Positions 44,649 through 53,206 are shown, counted from the stretch's first letter. The stretch: 64,000 nucleotides of DNA from Planctomycetota bacterium (GCA_029550525.1 JAKPHF010000003.1:1-64000); one strand, 5' to 3'. Numbers and translations: made by a program. The notes: generated by a model not told the origin, from the sequence alone.

Positions 44649-45836
44649 ATGAGGTCTGTCGCTCGTGCCGCGTTCGTGTGCGCAGCGGTATTCGCGCTGC
44701 TGGCTGGGGCTCCGGTGCTCGCCCAGAATCCGGCAGCCGCGCCGATGGCCACTGCTGCCGACGATGAGGTGGTCGTGGTGGAGGCGGAGGGCGAAGGTCT
44801 CGACAAGGACCAGGCCATCAAGGCTGCTTTGCGCGAGGCGCTGGAAAAAGGCGGCAAGGTCGAGATTTTCTCGCAGAGTCAGGTCGAGAACTTCCAGCTC
44901 ATACACGACACGATCATCAGCCGGGCCGAAGGCATCGTGACCGATTACCAGATCGTCAAAGGGCCGACGCCCGTGGTGGGTGGCGGCACGGTGAAAGTCT
45001 GGATCAAGGCCCGTGTCTCCAAGAAGGCCATGGTCGATTCGTGGGGCGCCATCCAGAACGTGCTGAACCAGATCGGTCGGCCCAAGATCATGGTCCATAT
45101 CGTCGAAAAGATCGACGGCAACACGGAAGCTCAAAGCATCCTCGAGACCAAGATTGAAGAGCGGATGCTCAAGAGCGGGTTCGATCTGGTGGATCGTAAT
45201 CAGGTGCAGGCCATCGCCGAGAAGGAGAAGGCCGACGCTGCCGTCCAGGACAACCTCGCCAGGTTGCAGGCCATCGCGAAGGATTTCGGCGCTCACATCC
45301 TCATCACGGGGACGGCCAACGCCAACCAGGCGGGGATGGAAAATCTGTACGGCACGCCGGTGGCCTTCTACAACTGCGACGCCCAGGTCAAGGTGTTCTG
45401 GACGGATACGGGCAAACTGCTGGCCAGCGTAGGGTTGCCGCAGACGCGCGGTGGAGCTCGGGGCCGCAAGGAGTTCAGCCCTCAGGCCGGCAAGCAGGCG
45501 CTCGATATCGCCGGGCAACGGGTGGTCAACGAGATTTATCAACAGGTGCTCAGCCAGTGGTCCACCGCCCTGAGCGCCGGGGGCGAACTGATCCTGGAGG
45601 TCGAGGGACTGAAAGCACCGGCGGCCATCCGACTCAGGAAAATGTTGAGTGAGATCGAGGGCGTCGAGAAGGTCAACTATGATATGACCGGAGGCCTGGT
45701 GAGGTTCCGCATCAACGCCCGGATGGGTGGTCAGGACCTGTTTGAACGGCTGGCTGAAGGCGAGTTCGAAAAAGCGATCGAACTGCTGGACCTGAAGCCC
45801 AATCGCATTCAGGCCAAGGCCGTGGAGGCCAAGTAG
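44649..45836 (+). CDS. Exported protein with FlgT-like N-domain and CsgG-like middle
   Basis: A 395-residue protein with a signal peptide ending at APVLAQ. Residues 38-135 look like the FlgT N-terminal/LPP20 fold (VEAEGEGLDKDQAIKAALREA, VEIFSQSQVENFQLIHDTII, VTDYQIVKG, VKVWIKARVSKKAM). Residues 150-290 look like a CsgG/FlgT-M-type nucleoside-free alpha/beta domain (ERMLKSGFDLVDRNQV, DFGAHILITGTANAN). The last 90 residues hold a BON- or TonB-like segment (ELILEVEGLKAPAAIRLRKML). Found in the periplasm in related systems. There are no flagellar genes here, so the role is open. Confidence 0.7.
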   Translation: MRSVARAAFVCAAVFALLAGAPVLAQNPAAAPMATAADDEVVVVEAEGEGLDKDQAIKAALREALEKGGKVEIFSQSQVENFQLIHDTIISRAEGIVTDYQIVKGPTPVVGGGTVKVWIKARVSKKAMVDSWGAIQNVLNQIGRPKIMVHIVEKIDGNTEAQSILETKIEERMLKSGFDLVDRNQVQAIAEKEKADAAVQDNLARLQAIAKDFGAHILITGTANANQAGMENLYGTPVAFYNCDAQVKVFWTDTGKLLASVGLPQTRGGARGRKEFSPQAGKQALDIAGQRVVNEIYQQVLSQWSTALSAGGELILEVEGLKAPAAIRLRKMLSEIEGVEKVNYDMTGGLVRFRINARMGGQDLFERLAEGEFEKAIELLDLKPNRIQAKAVEAK

Positions 45837-45849
45837 GAGACTCGCAGAC

Positions 45850-45905
45850 TGTTGACTTCTGACCTCTGACTCCTGTCTCCTGTCTTCTGTCTCTGATTTT
45901 GGAGT
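45850..45905. repeat. Degenerate heptamer array, CTGTCTN type
   Basis: Units GTTGACT, TCTGACC, TCTGACT, CCTGTCT, CCTGTCT, TCTGTCT follow at seven-base period behind the stop of the FlgT-like gene and before hisA. Confidence 0.7.
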
Positions 45906-45914
45906 CTGACATTC

Positions 45915-46652
45915 ATGGACATTCTTCCCGCGATCGATCTTCGTGAAGGCAAATGCGTTCGGCTGCTGCAGGGCGACTACAACCAGCAGATCGAGTATTC
46001 GAACGATCCGGTCGCGGTGGCTCGGCAATTCGAGCAGGCGGGGGCGCGCTGGCTGCACGTGGTCGATCTGGACGGCGCCCGCGAGGGCAGCGTGCGCAAT
46101 CTGCCGGTGATCGAGGGCATCCTCAAGGCCACCAACCTCAAACTGGAGGTCGGCGGAGGTCTGCGGGACACGGCGACCATCGAAAAGCTGTTGAACGCCG
46201 GGGTGCAGCGCTGTGTGGTGGGCACGCAGGCCCTGGAGGACTGGCCGTGGTTCGAGCGGCTCGTGCACACGCCGGCCATGAAGGGCAAGATCGCTCTGGG
46301 GCTGGACACACGGCAGGGCAAGGTCGCGGTGCGGGGCTGGACCGAGGAGCGGCGTGAGACCGCGCTGCAGATCGCCGAGCGCGTGGCCGACTGGCCGCTG
46401 GCCGCCATCATCTACACCGACATCGGTCGCGACGGGATGCTGCTGGGCCCCAACATGGAAGCGACCAAGGTTCTCGCCCAGGTCTGCCCGGTGCCCATCA
46501 TCGCCTCGGGCGGCGTCACCGACATCGAGGACGTCAAGCGGCTGGTGCAACTGCCGCTGCTGGGCATCATCATCGGCCGAGCCATCTACGAGAAGCAGCT
46601 CGACTTGGCCGAAGCGGTGAAGATCGCCGCGTCGGCCTCGGGTAACGCCTGA
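45915..46652 (+). CDS. hisA: ProFAR isomerase of histidine synthesis
   Basis: The 245-residue TIM barrel isomerises ProFAR to PRFAR in histidine synthesis. Both catalytic aspartates are visible: Asp8 in DILPAIDLREGKCVRL and the second in IIYTDIGRDGML. Phosphate-binding glycines lie in LEVGGGLRD and PIIASGGVTD. It is more likely HisA than HisF because of LREGKCVRLLQGDY. No other histidine gene adjoins it. Confidence 0.96.
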   Translation: MDILPAIDLREGKCVRLLQGDYNQQIEYSNDPVAVARQFEQAGARWLHVVDLDGAREGSVRNLPVIEGILKATNLKLEVGGGLRDTATIEKLLNAGVQRCVVGTQALEDWPWFERLVHTPAMKGKIALGLDTRQGKVAVRGWTEERRETALQIAERVADWPLAAIIYTDIGRDGMLLGPNMEATKVLAQVCPVPIIASGGVTDIEDVKRLVQLPLLGIIIGRAIYEKQLDLAEAVKIAASASGNA

Positions 46653-46684
46653 ACGCCCAAGGCCGTCCGCCGGAGGCATCTGCC

Positions 46685-47296
46685 GTGATCCGCAAGGCCC
46701 TACTGTTCGTCCTCAGCGTCGGCACGCTGCTCTGGCTGGGGCTGTGGGCGGCCAGTTACGGGCAGAGCACGAGCCATCTGGCCGTGCGTGGGCTCAGCGC
46801 GGGTATCGTTCCCTTTCGCTTGCTCGCGTACCCGCTGCGGCGCGTGGATCCTTCGCGCGTTCACGTCGACGAGAATCGGATTCAACTGCTGACGCGAAGC
46901 GCCGCTCATCCTTCACGGCACGAGGATCACCTGCTCGTGCTCGTCCCGGGCCGTCTATTGTACATGGTCACGTACCGCAGCTACTCCGACGAGGCGATGG
47001 TTCGGCCCGACCATGTCTTCAGTTTGCTCGGCTTCGAGTGGCGGACGGTATATGATCCCGCTTCCGGTCCGCTTCGCATGAGTCTCGTTCGTACGGGGAT
47101 GACACTACCGCTCTGGATGCCGACAATGCTGTTCGGCATCGTGCCGGTGACGGCTTACGCCCGCCGCAGATGGAAGCGTCGCCGCCGTCGCCGCCTGGGG
47201 TTGTGCGTGGAGTGCGGCCACGATCTTCGCGGTAACACGACCGGCATCTGCCCGGGATGCGGCCGCCCCACATCCGCGACGGAATCTGTCGTTTGA
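46685..47296 (+). CDS. Membrane protein with C-terminal zinc ribbon
   Basis: A 203-residue protein starting with GTG (GGAGG lies 8 bases upstream). It has an N-terminal span (about residues 5-22), a periplasmic-side region of about 110 residues and a second span near residues 138-155. A basic stretch and a zinc ribbon CVECGHDLRG...CPGCG follow at the C-terminus. The CxxCGxDLRG tail is a recurrent feature of planctomycete membrane proteins of unknown role. It lies 32 bases behind hisA. Confidence 0.75.
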   Translation: MIRKALLFVLSVGTLLWLGLWAASYGQSTSHLAVRGLSAGIVPFRLLAYPLRRVDPSRVHVDENRIQLLTRSAAHPSRHEDHLLVLVPGRLLYMVTYRSYSDEAMVRPDHVFSLLGFEWRTVYDPASGPLRMSLVRTGMTLPLWMPTMLFGIVPVTAYARRRWKRRRRRRLGLCVECGHDLRGNTTGICPGCGRPTSATESVV

Positions 47297-47446
47297 TCGG
47301 GGCGCGATCGCGAAAGCAGTCCGACAGGAGCAAACAGAGATAGCAGAGGCGGCCGTTCATGGATTGCAAGGGTCTGTTAAACCTGTAATCTTGCAATCTG
47401 CGGATCATATCCTCCCGTCGCGGAAGCGGATGTGTTGGTGGTTCTC

Positions 47447-47495
47447 ACCACTGGCAACTGACAACGGACAATTGGCCACTGGCCACGGGCCAGGG
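47447..47495. repeat. Degenerate heptamer array, CTGACAA type
   Basis: Units ACTGGCA, ACTGACA, ACGGACA, ATTGGCC, ACTGGCC, ACGGGCC lie directly before the ribosome site of the sulfatase gene. The type matches 25246-25282. Confidence 0.6.
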
Positions 47496-47503
47496 AGGCA
47501 ACC

Positions 47504-49003
47504 ATGCTCACCCGGATACTCGCGTTGCTGCTGTTCGCTTCGTATGTTCACGCGGCCACACCGCCGAACATCGTGCTCATCTACGCGGACGATCTGGGCT
47601 ACGGCGACGTGAGCTGCTACGGCGCCACGCGGATCAAGACGCCGCATATCGATCGGCTGGCCGAGCAGGGGCTGCGGTTCACGGATGCGCACTCCACGAG
47701 TGCGACCTGCACGCCGTCGCGGTACTCGCTGCTTACGGGCGAGTACGCCTGGCGGCGCAAGGGCACGGGCATCTTGCGCGGCAACGCGCCGTTGATCATC
47801 GAGCCGGGCCGTGCGACGCTGCCGTCCGTCCTTCAACGTGCCGGCTACAAGACGGGCGTGGTCGGCAAGTGGCATCTCGGTCTGGGCGACCCGAACCTTG
47901 ACTGGAACGGCCAAATCAAGCCTGGCCCGCTGGAGATCGGGTTTGATTATTGCTTTCTGATCCCGGCCACCGGCGACCGCGTCCCTTGCGTGTACGTCGA
48001 GAACCATCGCGTGGTGGGGCTGGATCCCGCCGACCCGATCACGGTCGAGTATGATCAGCCCATCCCCGGCGAGCCCACGGGCAAGGAGAATCCCGAGCTA
48101 CTCAAACTGCATCCCAGTCACGGGCACAACCAAGCCATCGTGAACGGCATCAGCCGAATCGGCTACATGCGCGGCGGCAAGTCGGCCCGCTGGGTGGATG
48201 AGGATATGGCCGATGTCATCACCGACAAGGCGATCGCGTTCATCGAGAACAACCGATCCCGGCCGTTCTTCCTGTACTTCGCCACACACGACATTCACGT
48301 TCCTCGCGTGCCGCATCCGCGCTTTGCGGGCAAGAGTGGCATGGGACCGCGCGGCGATGTCATCTTGCAGTTCGACGCGTGCGTCGGCCGCATCGCCGAG
48401 ACGCTCGATCGGCTCGGGCTTGCCGACAACACGCTGCTCATCGTGACCAGCGACAACGGCCCCGTCGTCGATGACGGCTACCAGGACGATGCGGTTGAAA
48501 GGCTGGGGGATCATCGACCGGCCGGGCCGTGGCGGGGCGGCAAGTACAGTAACTTCGAGGGCGGCACGCGCGTACCCTTCGTGGTTCGCTGGCCCGCTCG
48601 CGTCAAGCCGGGTATGAGCGACGCGCTGGTGTGCCAAGTCGATCTGGGCGCTTCGTTGGCTGCGTTGGCCGGTGCGAAGCTCGGACGCGGCGAGCTCCCC
48701 GATAGTCTCGATCAACTCGCGGCGCTGCTGGGCGAGGACCGCGCCGGCCGTGAATATCTCATCGAGCAGGGCTATGTGCTCTCGCTGCGTCAGGGGCCGT
48801 TCAAGTACATCTCACCGGGCAACGGCCCTCAGCGGAATCAGAAAACCAACACCGAGCTGGGCAACGATCCTGCGGGGCAACTGTATCACCTCGCCGATGA
48901 CCCGGGCGAACAGCGCAACCGCGTTACGGAGGACGAGGCTCGGGTCCGGGATATGGCCCGGCGGCTCGAGCAGTTGCGCTCAGCCGGCCGATCGCGGCCG
49001 TGA
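47504..49003 (+). CDS. Secreted sulfatase, formylglycine type (first copy)
   Basis: A 499-residue S1-family sulfatase with signal peptide ending near SYVHAA. It shows NIVLIYADDLGYGDVSCYG with metal-binding Asp residues and the modified-cysteine motif CTPSRYSLLTG. GVVGKWHLG and VTSDNGP with further metal ligands follow. It hydrolyses sulfate esters outside the cytoplasm, probably on sulfated polysaccharides, and needs formylglycine maturation. GGGAGG precedes the ATG. A heptamer array lies immediately upstream. Confidence 0.95.
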   Translation: MLTRILALLLFASYVHAATPPNIVLIYADDLGYGDVSCYGATRIKTPHIDRLAEQGLRFTDAHSTSATCTPSRYSLLTGEYAWRRKGTGILRGNAPLIIEPGRATLPSVLQRAGYKTGVVGKWHLGLGDPNLDWNGQIKPGPLEIGFDYCFLIPATGDRVPCVYVENHRVVGLDPADPITVEYDQPIPGEPTGKENPELLKLHPSHGHNQAIVNGISRIGYMRGGKSARWVDEDMADVITDKAIAFIENNRSRPFFLYFATHDIHVPRVPHPRFAGKSGMGPRGDVILQFDACVGRIAETLDRLGLADNTLLIVTSDNGPVVDDGYQDDAVERLGDHRPAGPWRGGKYSNFEGGTRVPFVVRWPARVKPGMSDALVCQVDLGASLAALAGAKLGRGELPDSLDQLAALLGEDRAGREYLIEQGYVLSLRQGPFKYISPGNGPQRNQKTNTELGNDPAGQLYHLADDPGEQRNRVTEDEARVRDMARRLEQLRSAGRSRP

Positions 49004-49099
49004 GCAGCGCGTCACGAAGGTTGCTCCGGCGAGCTTTGTGCGGCCGGGTCAACGGGGTTGGGCGCCTGTCGGGGGTAGGCGCCATTCGTCCATGTGAGA

Positions 49100-49118
49100 G
49101 GCTGGCGCGACGCCCGCC
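49100..49118. repeat. Imperfect palindrome of the CATCTTG-core family
   Basis: GGCTGGCGCGACGCCCGCC is a decayed member with one arm changed, followed by the CCCC that also follows the 653 and 27701 copies. Confidence 0.5.
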
Positions 49119-49156
49119 CCCCGAAGCAAGATGTCCTCCCCGGCGGCTGAAAGACG

Positions 49157-49480
49157 CTATTCGTTCGGTGTCCCAGTGGTTGTGTCTTCTGTTGTTCCCG
49201 TACCGGTCTGACCGGCGCCTGTGCCCGTACCGCTTGTACCGCTCGTGCCGCCGGTGTCGCGGGGAGGCACGCTAATGCCGGAGTCGGTATCGCGCGGGGT
49301 CACGCCCGTACCATTGGGGGGCGTCGTCCGGTCCATTTCGCCTTGCGGGGTTGTCGATTCGGTCCCGGTTTCCATTCCGGTACCTTTATCTTGGGTGCCC
49401 TCACGGCCTCGGTTTTCGCAGCCCAGGGCAAACAAGCTCAGGGCCGAGATTAGCAGTGTACCCATCAGAAAGCGAGTCAT
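49157..49480 (-). CDS. Small lipoprotein, Thr/Gly-rich
   Basis: A 107-residue lipoprotein, signal MTRFLMGTLLISALSLFALGC with a lipobox. The mature part is Thr/Gly/Asp-rich and low-complexity (GGTSGTSGTGTGAGQTGTGT), probably a disordered linker or surface stalk. AAGGAGA lies 8 bases before the ATG at 49480. It is the last of three consecutive small lipoprotein genes on this strand. Confidence 0.75.
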   Translation of the reverse strand: MTRFLMGTLLISALSLFALGCENRGREGTQDKGTGMETGTESTTPQGEMDRTTPPNGTGVTPRDTDSGISVPPRDTGGTSGTSGTGTGAGQTGTGTTEDTTTGTPNE

Positions 49481-49637
49481 GGCAATGTCTCCTTGAACAC
49501 GCGCGGCCGGCCACCACGACCGCCCGGCGCACTTGCTGCATATGAAGCCTCGATTGAGCCGTCTCCCGGACCGCGTTCGCGCGTCTCGGGACGCGGCCGT
49601 CCGCACGGGACGGGCTCGGCGGAAACGTCATCCCCAA

Positions 49638-49829
49638 TCAGCGCTCGGTTTCCGACCTCCCGCGTGGCGTCTCTATGTCCAGGCCTCGATCGTTGGGGAG
49701 CGTCTCTCGCTCACGCTCACGTTCGATTTCCCCGGACGGCGTCGTCTCGCGCTCCCGTCCGCGCTCGCAGCCGACTACGGTAAAACCCAGTCCCAAGACG
49801 AACCACAAGACCAATGCCATGCGAAACAT
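49638..49829 (-). CDS. Small lipoprotein, Arg/Glu-rich
   Basis: A 63-residue lipoprotein with signal MFRMALVLWFVLGLGFTVVGC and a mature part of charged residues in strict alternation (ERGRERETT, IERERERETLP). AGGAGA lies 6 bases before the ATG at 49829. The alternating pattern is unusual and may be a polyampholyte tether. No family is recognised. Confidence 0.7.
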   Translation of the reverse strand: MFRMALVLWFVLGLGFTVVGCERGRERETTPSGEIERERERETLPNDRGLDIETPRGRSETER

Positions 49830-49921
49830 AGATCTCTCCTGCAAAGATGCGGGCAAACGCAGCGGTCCGGGCTCACCCGGCCCTTCAGCCCGCCATGTCG
49901 TGTTTTTTCAAGCCATCCGAA

Positions 49922-50251
49922 TCAGTCACGATCGCGTGCATCGATGTCCACGCGCACGCCGGTCTCGTCTGCATCAACGTTCACGTCTGCTGCGTCCGGC
50001 TTCTTCACGCGTTCTTTCTGTTCGGTTACGTTGCCCTTGTCGTCGATTTCCGTCTCTTGCTCCCGCAATTCGTATTGGCCGTTCTTTTCGATGAGTTCCT
50101 TCTTCTCGATTTCCGTACCGCCGAAGAGCTTCTCTTTGACCTCGGTGTCCTCAGCCACTTTCCGATCCGTGGCGGTGTCACGATCTCGGCAGCCGGCCGT
50201 GACGACACTGATGGCAGCCAGCATGAAAACAAAAATAGGAAGCCACTTCAT
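49922..50251 (-). CDS. Small lipoprotein, charged and helical
   Basis: A 109-residue lipoprotein, signal MKWLPIFVFMLAAISVVTAGC. The mature part is Glu/Lys/Asp-rich (KKELIEKNGQYELREQETEI), ending in VDADETGVRVDIDARDRD. AAGGAGG lies near the ATG. Together with the two following genes it makes a likely three-gene unit of small envelope lipoproteins. Confidence 0.8.
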   Translation of the reverse strand: MKWLPIFVFMLAAISVVTAGCRDRDTATDRKVAEDTEVKEKLFGGTEIEKKELIEKNGQYELREQETEIDDKGNVTEQKERVKKPDAADVNVDADETGVRVDIDARDRD

Positions 50252-50631
50252 CGGATCCTCCTTTCACAAAATCGATCCATCCAAACCGTAGGCGGTTCGG
50301 ACGGCGAGTTTCCATCGGGTCGCGTTCAATAGCGGTTTTGCCCCATGCGCTTGGGAGCAGCCGCTAAGTCATTTGCCCAGTGCGCGTGGCGATATGGGCA
50401 GCCGGTCATAGTCAATGACGCGATGCATGGTCGGGCCGGTCATGATCTTCAGGAATTGTCGGACGTCCGGATTGCCCCCAGTGGTTTTTCGCTGCTGTTG
50501 CCGACGCTTGCGTTGTTCTGGGGGGCGTCTCGTCCGCCTTCAACCGCGCGGGCCTATCATCCTGCACGATTGCGGTGTGGAGGCGTTCCGCGCGCGGTGT
50601 CGAGCGGGATGCCGCCCATAGCGAGTGCGCG
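50252..50631. other. Intergenic region before the YegS-type kinase gene
   Basis: No gene is supported. A decayed palindrome of the CATCTTG family lies at 50520-50538 and a TATCAT that may be a -10 at 50556-50561. A minus-strand frame at about 50355-50480 encodes protein-like text (NPDVRQFLKIMTGPTMHRV) but lacks a start codon. Confidence 0.4.
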
Positions 50632-51552
50632 ATGCAACCAAGGATCCTGATCCTCTGGAATCCGTCCGCCGGATCGGCCGGCAAGGCCGAAGCGCTGCGC
50701 GCCGAGTTGCTGAGCCGCTCCGGCGTGGTCCTGCGGCAGGTGTCTTCGCGGGATGAGGTCGTTCGGGCCGCCACGGAAGCGGCCGAGGCGAAGTTTGAGC
50801 TGATCGTGGCCGCCGGTGGCGACGGGACGGTGAACGCGGTGGTCAACGCGCTGGCCGAGCCAGGGCGGGAGCTGCCGCTGGCCATCCTGCCGCTGGGTAC
50901 GGGCAACGATCTGGCCCGGACGCTGGCGATTCCGCCGGACCCGCAGCAAGCTGTCGAATTATTGGCATCACCGCGAGTGGAGCGGATCGACCGGGTTCTG
51001 CTCGAGAGCCCGACGCGACGGATCTACTATGTGAATATGGGGTCGGCGGGCTTCAGCGGGGAAGTGCTGCAATGGGCGACGGAGGAGGTCAAGCGATGGT
51101 GGGGGCCGCTGGCGTACTTGCGGGGCGTCGCTCAGAAGCTCGGTGAACTCAAGCCGTACGAGGTCATCCTCCAGTTCGATGACGGACCCACGGTGCACGA
51201 GCAGTTGTACAATGTCGTGCTCGCCAATGGCCGGACGACCAGCGGAGGCATGATGCTGGCTCCTTACGCCGATCTGCAGGACGGTCAGGTGGAGGTGCTG
51301 CTCGTGCGGGCCAACGGCCTGACCGATCTGGCCGTGCTGGCGTCACGATACTTTGCCGGCACGCATCTCGAGGACGACACCATCGTCTACCGCCGCGCCG
51401 GCCGCGTGCGCATCCAGGCCGAGCCGCCCATGGCCTTCAGCCTCGACGGCGATCTGGTGACGGACGAGCCGGTGACCATCACGGTGGAAAAGCAAGTGGT
51501 GCCCGTTGTCGTCGGGCCGGAATTTGGAAAAGCGGTGAGCTCTGAGCTGTGA
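50632..51552 (+). CDS. YegS/diacylglycerol-kinase-like lipid kinase
   Basis: A 306-residue cytosolic or membrane-associated lipid kinase. The catalytic-domain signature is IVAAGGDGTVNAVVNAL with LPLGTGNDLARTL. The C-terminal domain has NMGSAGFSGEV and SLDGDLVTDEP. It phosphorylates a lipid such as diacylglycerol or a related alcohol. The last codons (SSEL) and stop lie in a GAGCT-type heptamer array. The ATG has no clear ribosome site. Confidence 0.9.
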   Translation: MQPRILILWNPSAGSAGKAEALRAELLSRSGVVLRQVSSRDEVVRAATEAAEAKFELIVAAGGDGTVNAVVNALAEPGRELPLAILPLGTGNDLARTLAIPPDPQQAVELLASPRVERIDRVLLESPTRRIYYVNMGSAGFSGEVLQWATEEVKRWWGPLAYLRGVAQKLGELKPYEVILQFDDGPTVHEQLYNVVLANGRTTSGGMMLAPYADLQDGQVEVLLVRANGLTDLAVLASRYFAGTHLEDDTIVYRRAGRVRIQAEPPMAFSLDGDLVTDEPVTITVEKQVVPVVVGPEFGKAVSSEL

Positions 51553-51562
51553 GCTACGAGCC
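51537..51562. repeat. Degenerate heptamer array, GAGCTGT type
   Basis: GAGCTCT, GAGCTGT, GAGCTAC, GAGCC at a seven-base period, overlapping the last codons and stop of the lipid-kinase gene, in the same sense as that gene. Confidence 0.65.
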
Positions 51563-51644
51563 AGACATCAAATACCGGCTCAACCGGCCGGGAGCGGTGC
51601 TAATGTTGGCGTGGGGGGCGATTCTCGCTGTGTCACGACGGCGA

Positions 51645-51895
51645 TGTACGCGTTTAGGGGCGGAGGTTAGTGGCCGGCGGCGTGAGCCGCCGGTGTGGCC
51701 GGTGTCAGACCTTGCCTCCTGTCAACCCGAGGGCGGCGAAGCGGCCCTCGGGTTGACAGGAGATGGATCTCGGGAAGCCGGTGGTCCGTGGGCTCACGCC
51801 CACGGCTACTAACTTCGCGTCCTTTCAGGGCGGAAGCAGTACTGACGTTGCACTCTTTCGGGGGGAGTCACTACCGGCGTTGTGCTGAGTTTTCG
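51645..51895. repeat. Composite palindrome repeat, copy A
   Basis: In order: TGTACGCGTTTAG; palindrome CCGGCGGCGTGAGCCGCCGG (51674-51693); a 17-bp perfect stem at 51718-51734/51744-51760; palindrome CCGTGGGCTCACGCCCACGG (51787-51806). Then three short tandem units starting CTACTAACTTCG or similar, each with a stem-loop. Copy B at 52903-53160 has the same order and orientation. Confidence 0.85.
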
Positions 51896-51948
51896 AGGCG
51901 CTGCGCGCGGACGCAGACGCTCGCAGCACGACCACCGTTCGGCGTCTG

Positions 51949-51991
51949 GCTCAAAGCTCACAGCTCATAGCTCAAAGCTCACAGCTCGCAT
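51949..51991. repeat. Degenerate heptamer array, AGCTCAN type
   Basis: GGCTCAA, AGCTCAC, AGCTCAT, AGCTCAA, AGCTCAC, AGCTCGC run up to the stop codon of thyX on the minus strand. Confidence 0.7.
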
Positions 51992-52798
51992 TCACACCTT
52001 CATATGTGGCGTGCGTGCGGCGACGGTACCGTCGGGCAGTGGTTCGAACGTGTAGTCGCCGAACAGGTGGGGGGCCACTTCCTTTACAACCCGCAGGACG
52101 GCAGCGGCGACCCGCCGGATTTCGACTTCGGCGTATTCGTTGCAGCGCAGCTCGATGAAGTGACGCAACGCTCGGGCGTTGGCGGTCACGAAGATTTTGG
52201 TCTCGGTGGCGTTGGGCAGCACGGAGCGGGCGGCCTGCCGGGCCATCTTGCGGCGAAGCGTCTTGTCCTCGATGCTCTGGAACCGGCTCATCAATCCCTC
52301 GACCAGCTCGCAGTAGGCTTTTTGGCTGGTTTCAATTGCTCGCAGCCAAATCTCATGCAGACGCGGATCTTCGGCGATGCAGTCGGGCTCGACGTACTCG
52401 GCCGTCGATTCGTCCACGTAACGCTGCGACAGCTGCGAGTAGCCGAAGCCCGCGCGGTGGCGGATCAGCTCGTGTGTGAAGCTTCGCGACACGCCGGTGA
52501 TGATGAAGTTGAACACGGCATGCTCGAGCACGCTGCCGTGACCAACCTCGAGGATGTGGCCCAGATACGCTCCGTTGCCGCCGGGCCGAGGCTTGGCGAA
52601 GCTCATGTAGCAAATGCGGCCGGCGATCTCGGAGAGCTTCTCGCCGGCGACGGTCGTATCCGTCGTCCAGTGTGATACGCCGTGGTCGGCCAGGAAGCGG
52701 TCCACCTCCGCGTCGTTGACCATCTGCATGCCGACCAGATACACCTTCGGTTCGCGTATGATGTTCACTGCCTCATCCTCGTGCAGATCATCTTTCAC
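51992..52798 (-). CDS. thyX: FAD-dependent thymidylate synthase
   Basis: A 268-residue flavin-dependent thymidylate synthase making dTMP from dUMP with methylene-tetrahydrofolate. The ThyX region ELIRHRAGFGYSQLSQRYVD has the RHR motif followed by S and the SQRY end of the substrate loop, one residue longer than the common RHRxxSxN form. Conserved features are LEHAVFNFIITGVSRSFTHE and ALRHFIELRC. Start at GTG 52798; a GTG 36 bases later is possible. It stands between two copies of a composite repeat (51645 and 52903). No thyA is seen. Confidence 0.95.
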   Translation of the reverse strand: MKDDLHEDEAVNIIREPKVYLVGMQMVNDAEVDRFLADHGVSHWTTDTTVAGEKLSEIAGRICYMSFAKPRPGGNGAYLGHILEVGHGSVLEHAVFNFIITGVSRSFTHELIRHRAGFGYSQLSQRYVDESTAEYVEPDCIAEDPRLHEIWLRAIETSQKAYCELVEGLMSRFQSIEDKTLRRKMARQAARSVLPNATETKIFVTANARALRHFIELRCNEYAEVEIRRVAAAVLRVVKEVAPHLFGDYTFEPLPDGTVAARTPHMKV

Positions 52799-52847
52799 GT
52801 ATACGAATTCTCACGGACGAGTCGCGTGCCCGTCCTCCTCTTCGGGG

Positions 52848-52866
52848 GGCGGGCATCTTGCCCGCC
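52848..52866. repeat. Palindrome GGCGGGCATCTTGCCCGCC
   Basis: A perfect 7-bp inverted repeat around ATCTT, preceded by a G-run. It is the best consensus member of the family. Confidence 0.75.
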
Positions 52867-52879
52867 TCGGATCGCGCAT

Positions 52880-52898
52880 GTCGAGCATCTTGCTCGAC
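52880..52898. repeat. Palindrome GTCGAGCATCTTGCTCGAC
   Basis: Same CATCTTG core as 52848-52866, but both arms changed together (GTCGAG with CTCGAC), so pairing is preserved by compensating changes. Confidence 0.75.
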
Positions 52899-52902
52899 AC
52901 CG

Positions 52903-53160
52903 TGTACGCGTTCAGCGTGCGGCACCGTTTCGCCCCGCAGGGGTGCCGGTCAATAGCCGGCGGCGTGAGCCGCCGGTGCTGGGCCCGCACTAACACCTCC
53001 TGTCAACCTGAGGGCGGCTTCGCCGCCCTCAGGTTGACAGGGGTATAGCTTTTTTGGCGCCCGCGGTCCGTGGACTTACGCCCACGGCTACTGACTTCGC
53101 GCCCCTTCGGGGCGGAGCTGCGCGCTTCTCTACTGACTTCGTGCGCTGTCAGGGCGGAGC
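52903..53160. repeat. Composite palindrome repeat, copy B
   Basis: Same order as copy A: TGTACGCGTTCAG; CCGGCGGCGTGAGCCGCCGG (52957-52976); a 20-bp perfect stem with a TTC loop at 52999-53018/53022-53041 then ATAGCTTTTTT; CCGTGGACTTACGCCCACGG (53068-53087); two CTACTGACTTCG tandem units. The 53 kb stem differs from copy A at a C-G to T-A pair, a compensating change. Confidence 0.85.
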
Positions 53161-53191
53161 CAAGTTGCTCTCTTGCGTGCTAAACACGTAC

Positions 53192-53206
53192 CGGGCGTCT
53201 TGCCCG
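53192..53206. repeat. Palindrome CGGGCGTCTTGCCCG
   Basis: A short member of the CATCTTG-core family, followed by a decayed GGGCGAGACGCTCGC-like copy to about 53230. Confidence 0.6.

Noticed and set aside
43671..46679. 1002-residue minus-strand frame
   Set aside because: It runs antisense through prfA, the FlgT-like gene and hisA, all of which have family motifs; long open antisense frames are expected at this GC content.
50355..50480. Minus-strand text NPDVRQFLKIMTGPTMHRV
   Set aside because: It looks protein-like but has no start codon and is only about 55 codons long; not enough to call a gene.
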